Made by a program: the position numbers and the translations under genes. This document shows, in pieces, positions 33,036 to 33,485 of a DNA stretch of 33,485 bases (its first letter is position 1; each line of letters opens with the position of its first letter). The notes under the pieces were generated by a model, which saw nothing but the letters and a program-made list of their open reading frames with translations, was not told the DNA's origin and did no database searches. The stretch is from positions 1 to 33,485 of the forward strand of contig JADLFM010000133.1 of the NCBI GenBank assembly GCA_020845495.1, read 5' to 3'. The DNA comes from Chloroflexota bacterium. Lineage in GTDB: Bacteria; Chloroflexota; UBA6077; JACCZL01.

Positions 33036-33344
33036 CTAGAGCTTGATCTCGATGTCCACGCCCGCCGGGACGTTCAGCCGCATCAGCGCGTCCACCGTCC
33101 GGGACGTCGGCTCGAGCACGTCGATCAGGCGCTTATGGGTGCGCATCTCGAACTGCTCGCGTGAGTCCTTGTCGATGAATGGGGACCGGATGACGGTGAA
33201 CTTCTCGATCCTGGTCGGCAGCGGCACCGGCCCTGCCACCTGGGCGCCGGTCCGTTCGGCCGTCTCGACGATTTGCTGGGCCGACTGGTCCAGGATCTTG
33301 TGATCGAACGCCTTCAGGCGGATTCGGATACGCTGCTTAGCCAT
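33036..33344 (-). CDS. rpsJ: 30S ribosomal protein S10
   Basis: S10 sits in the 30S head and also partners NusB in antitermination. The 102-residue product starts [20 protein letters not shown] and has [20 protein letters not shown] followed by [24 protein letters not shown] lies upstream of the ATG at 33344, 15 nt after tuf. The gap to rplC (32939-33035) shows no clear promoter. Confidence 0.98.
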   Translation of the reverse strand: MAKQRIRIRLKAFDHKILDQSAQQIVETAERTGAQVAGPVPLPTRIEKFTVIRSPFIDKDSREQFEMRTHKRLIDVLEPTSRTVDALMRLNVPAGVDIEIKL

Positions 33345-33359
33345 CGTCGGCGCCTCTTC

Positions 33360-33485
<126 letters not shown>

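Overview
This is a GC-rich bacterial chromosome segment. Its right half is a long ribosomal protein (S10/spc/alpha type) cluster read on the minus strand. The overall look suggests a Chloroflexota (Thermomicrobia-like) bacterium: high GC, many GTG starts plus one TTG start in housekeeping genes, zinc-type S4, S14, L36 and adenylate kinase, low-complexity tails on several ribosomal proteins, and a 3D-domain secreted protein next door. That placement is an inference from gene content and style, not from a database search, and I hold it with moderate to low confidence.

Layout. Positions 1-119 are seven perfect 17-bp tandem repeats that start at the window edge. Positions 259-15028 are an accessory region. 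It holds a zinc-ribbon hypothetical protein; a LacI-type regulator followed by a ketopantoate-reductase-family dehydrogenase; a large secreted glycoside-hydrolase-like protein; a secreted 3D-domain protein; a NUDIX hydrolase divergent from a SAM methyltransferase; a small membrane protein; a nicotinamidase (PncA type); a divergent FtsH-like AAA+ protease with a small membrane partner; a membrane-anchored PsbP-like protein; and a small secreted protein. Strong GC hairpins without U-tracts sit at many gene ends.

Positions 15192-33485, in transcription order from the right edge, are: tuf (3' end), rpsJ, rplC, rplD, rplW, rplB, rpsS, rplV, rpsC, rplP, rpmC, rpsQ, rplN, rplX, rplE, rpsN, rpsH, rplF, rplR, rpsE, rpmD, rplO, secY, adk, infA, rpmJ, rpsM, rpsK, rpsD, rpoA, rplQ, truA, rplM, rpsI. 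Many neighbours overlap (GTGA, ATGA and TAATG junctions; 14-32 nt overlaps in rpsE-rpmD-rplO-secY), which implies tight translational coupling. The cluster supplies the ribosome, the protein export channel, adenylate kinase, initiation factor 1, the RNA polymerase alpha subunit and a tRNA pseudouridine synthase. No map (methionine aminopeptidase) gene lies between adk and infA.

The most unusual structure is a family of intergenic elements built from 7-bp units (consensus about AGTYRTC) arranged as long imperfect inverted repeats. They are inserted in otherwise compact junctions: rplB-rpsS, rpsS-rplV, rpsH-rplF and infA-rpmJ, with a degenerate relative at rplE-rpsN. Their downstream edge carries a recurrent ACTGAGGGCT-like sequence that supplies the Shine-Dalgarno of the next gene in three cases. 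Other points worth checking are a LacI-type operator overlapping the -35 box of a consensus-like promoter upstream of the lacI-family gene, a 24-bp perfect hairpin next to it, a palindrome over a -10-like box upstream of the FtsH-like operon, and a 39-bp direct repeat that includes a stop codon.
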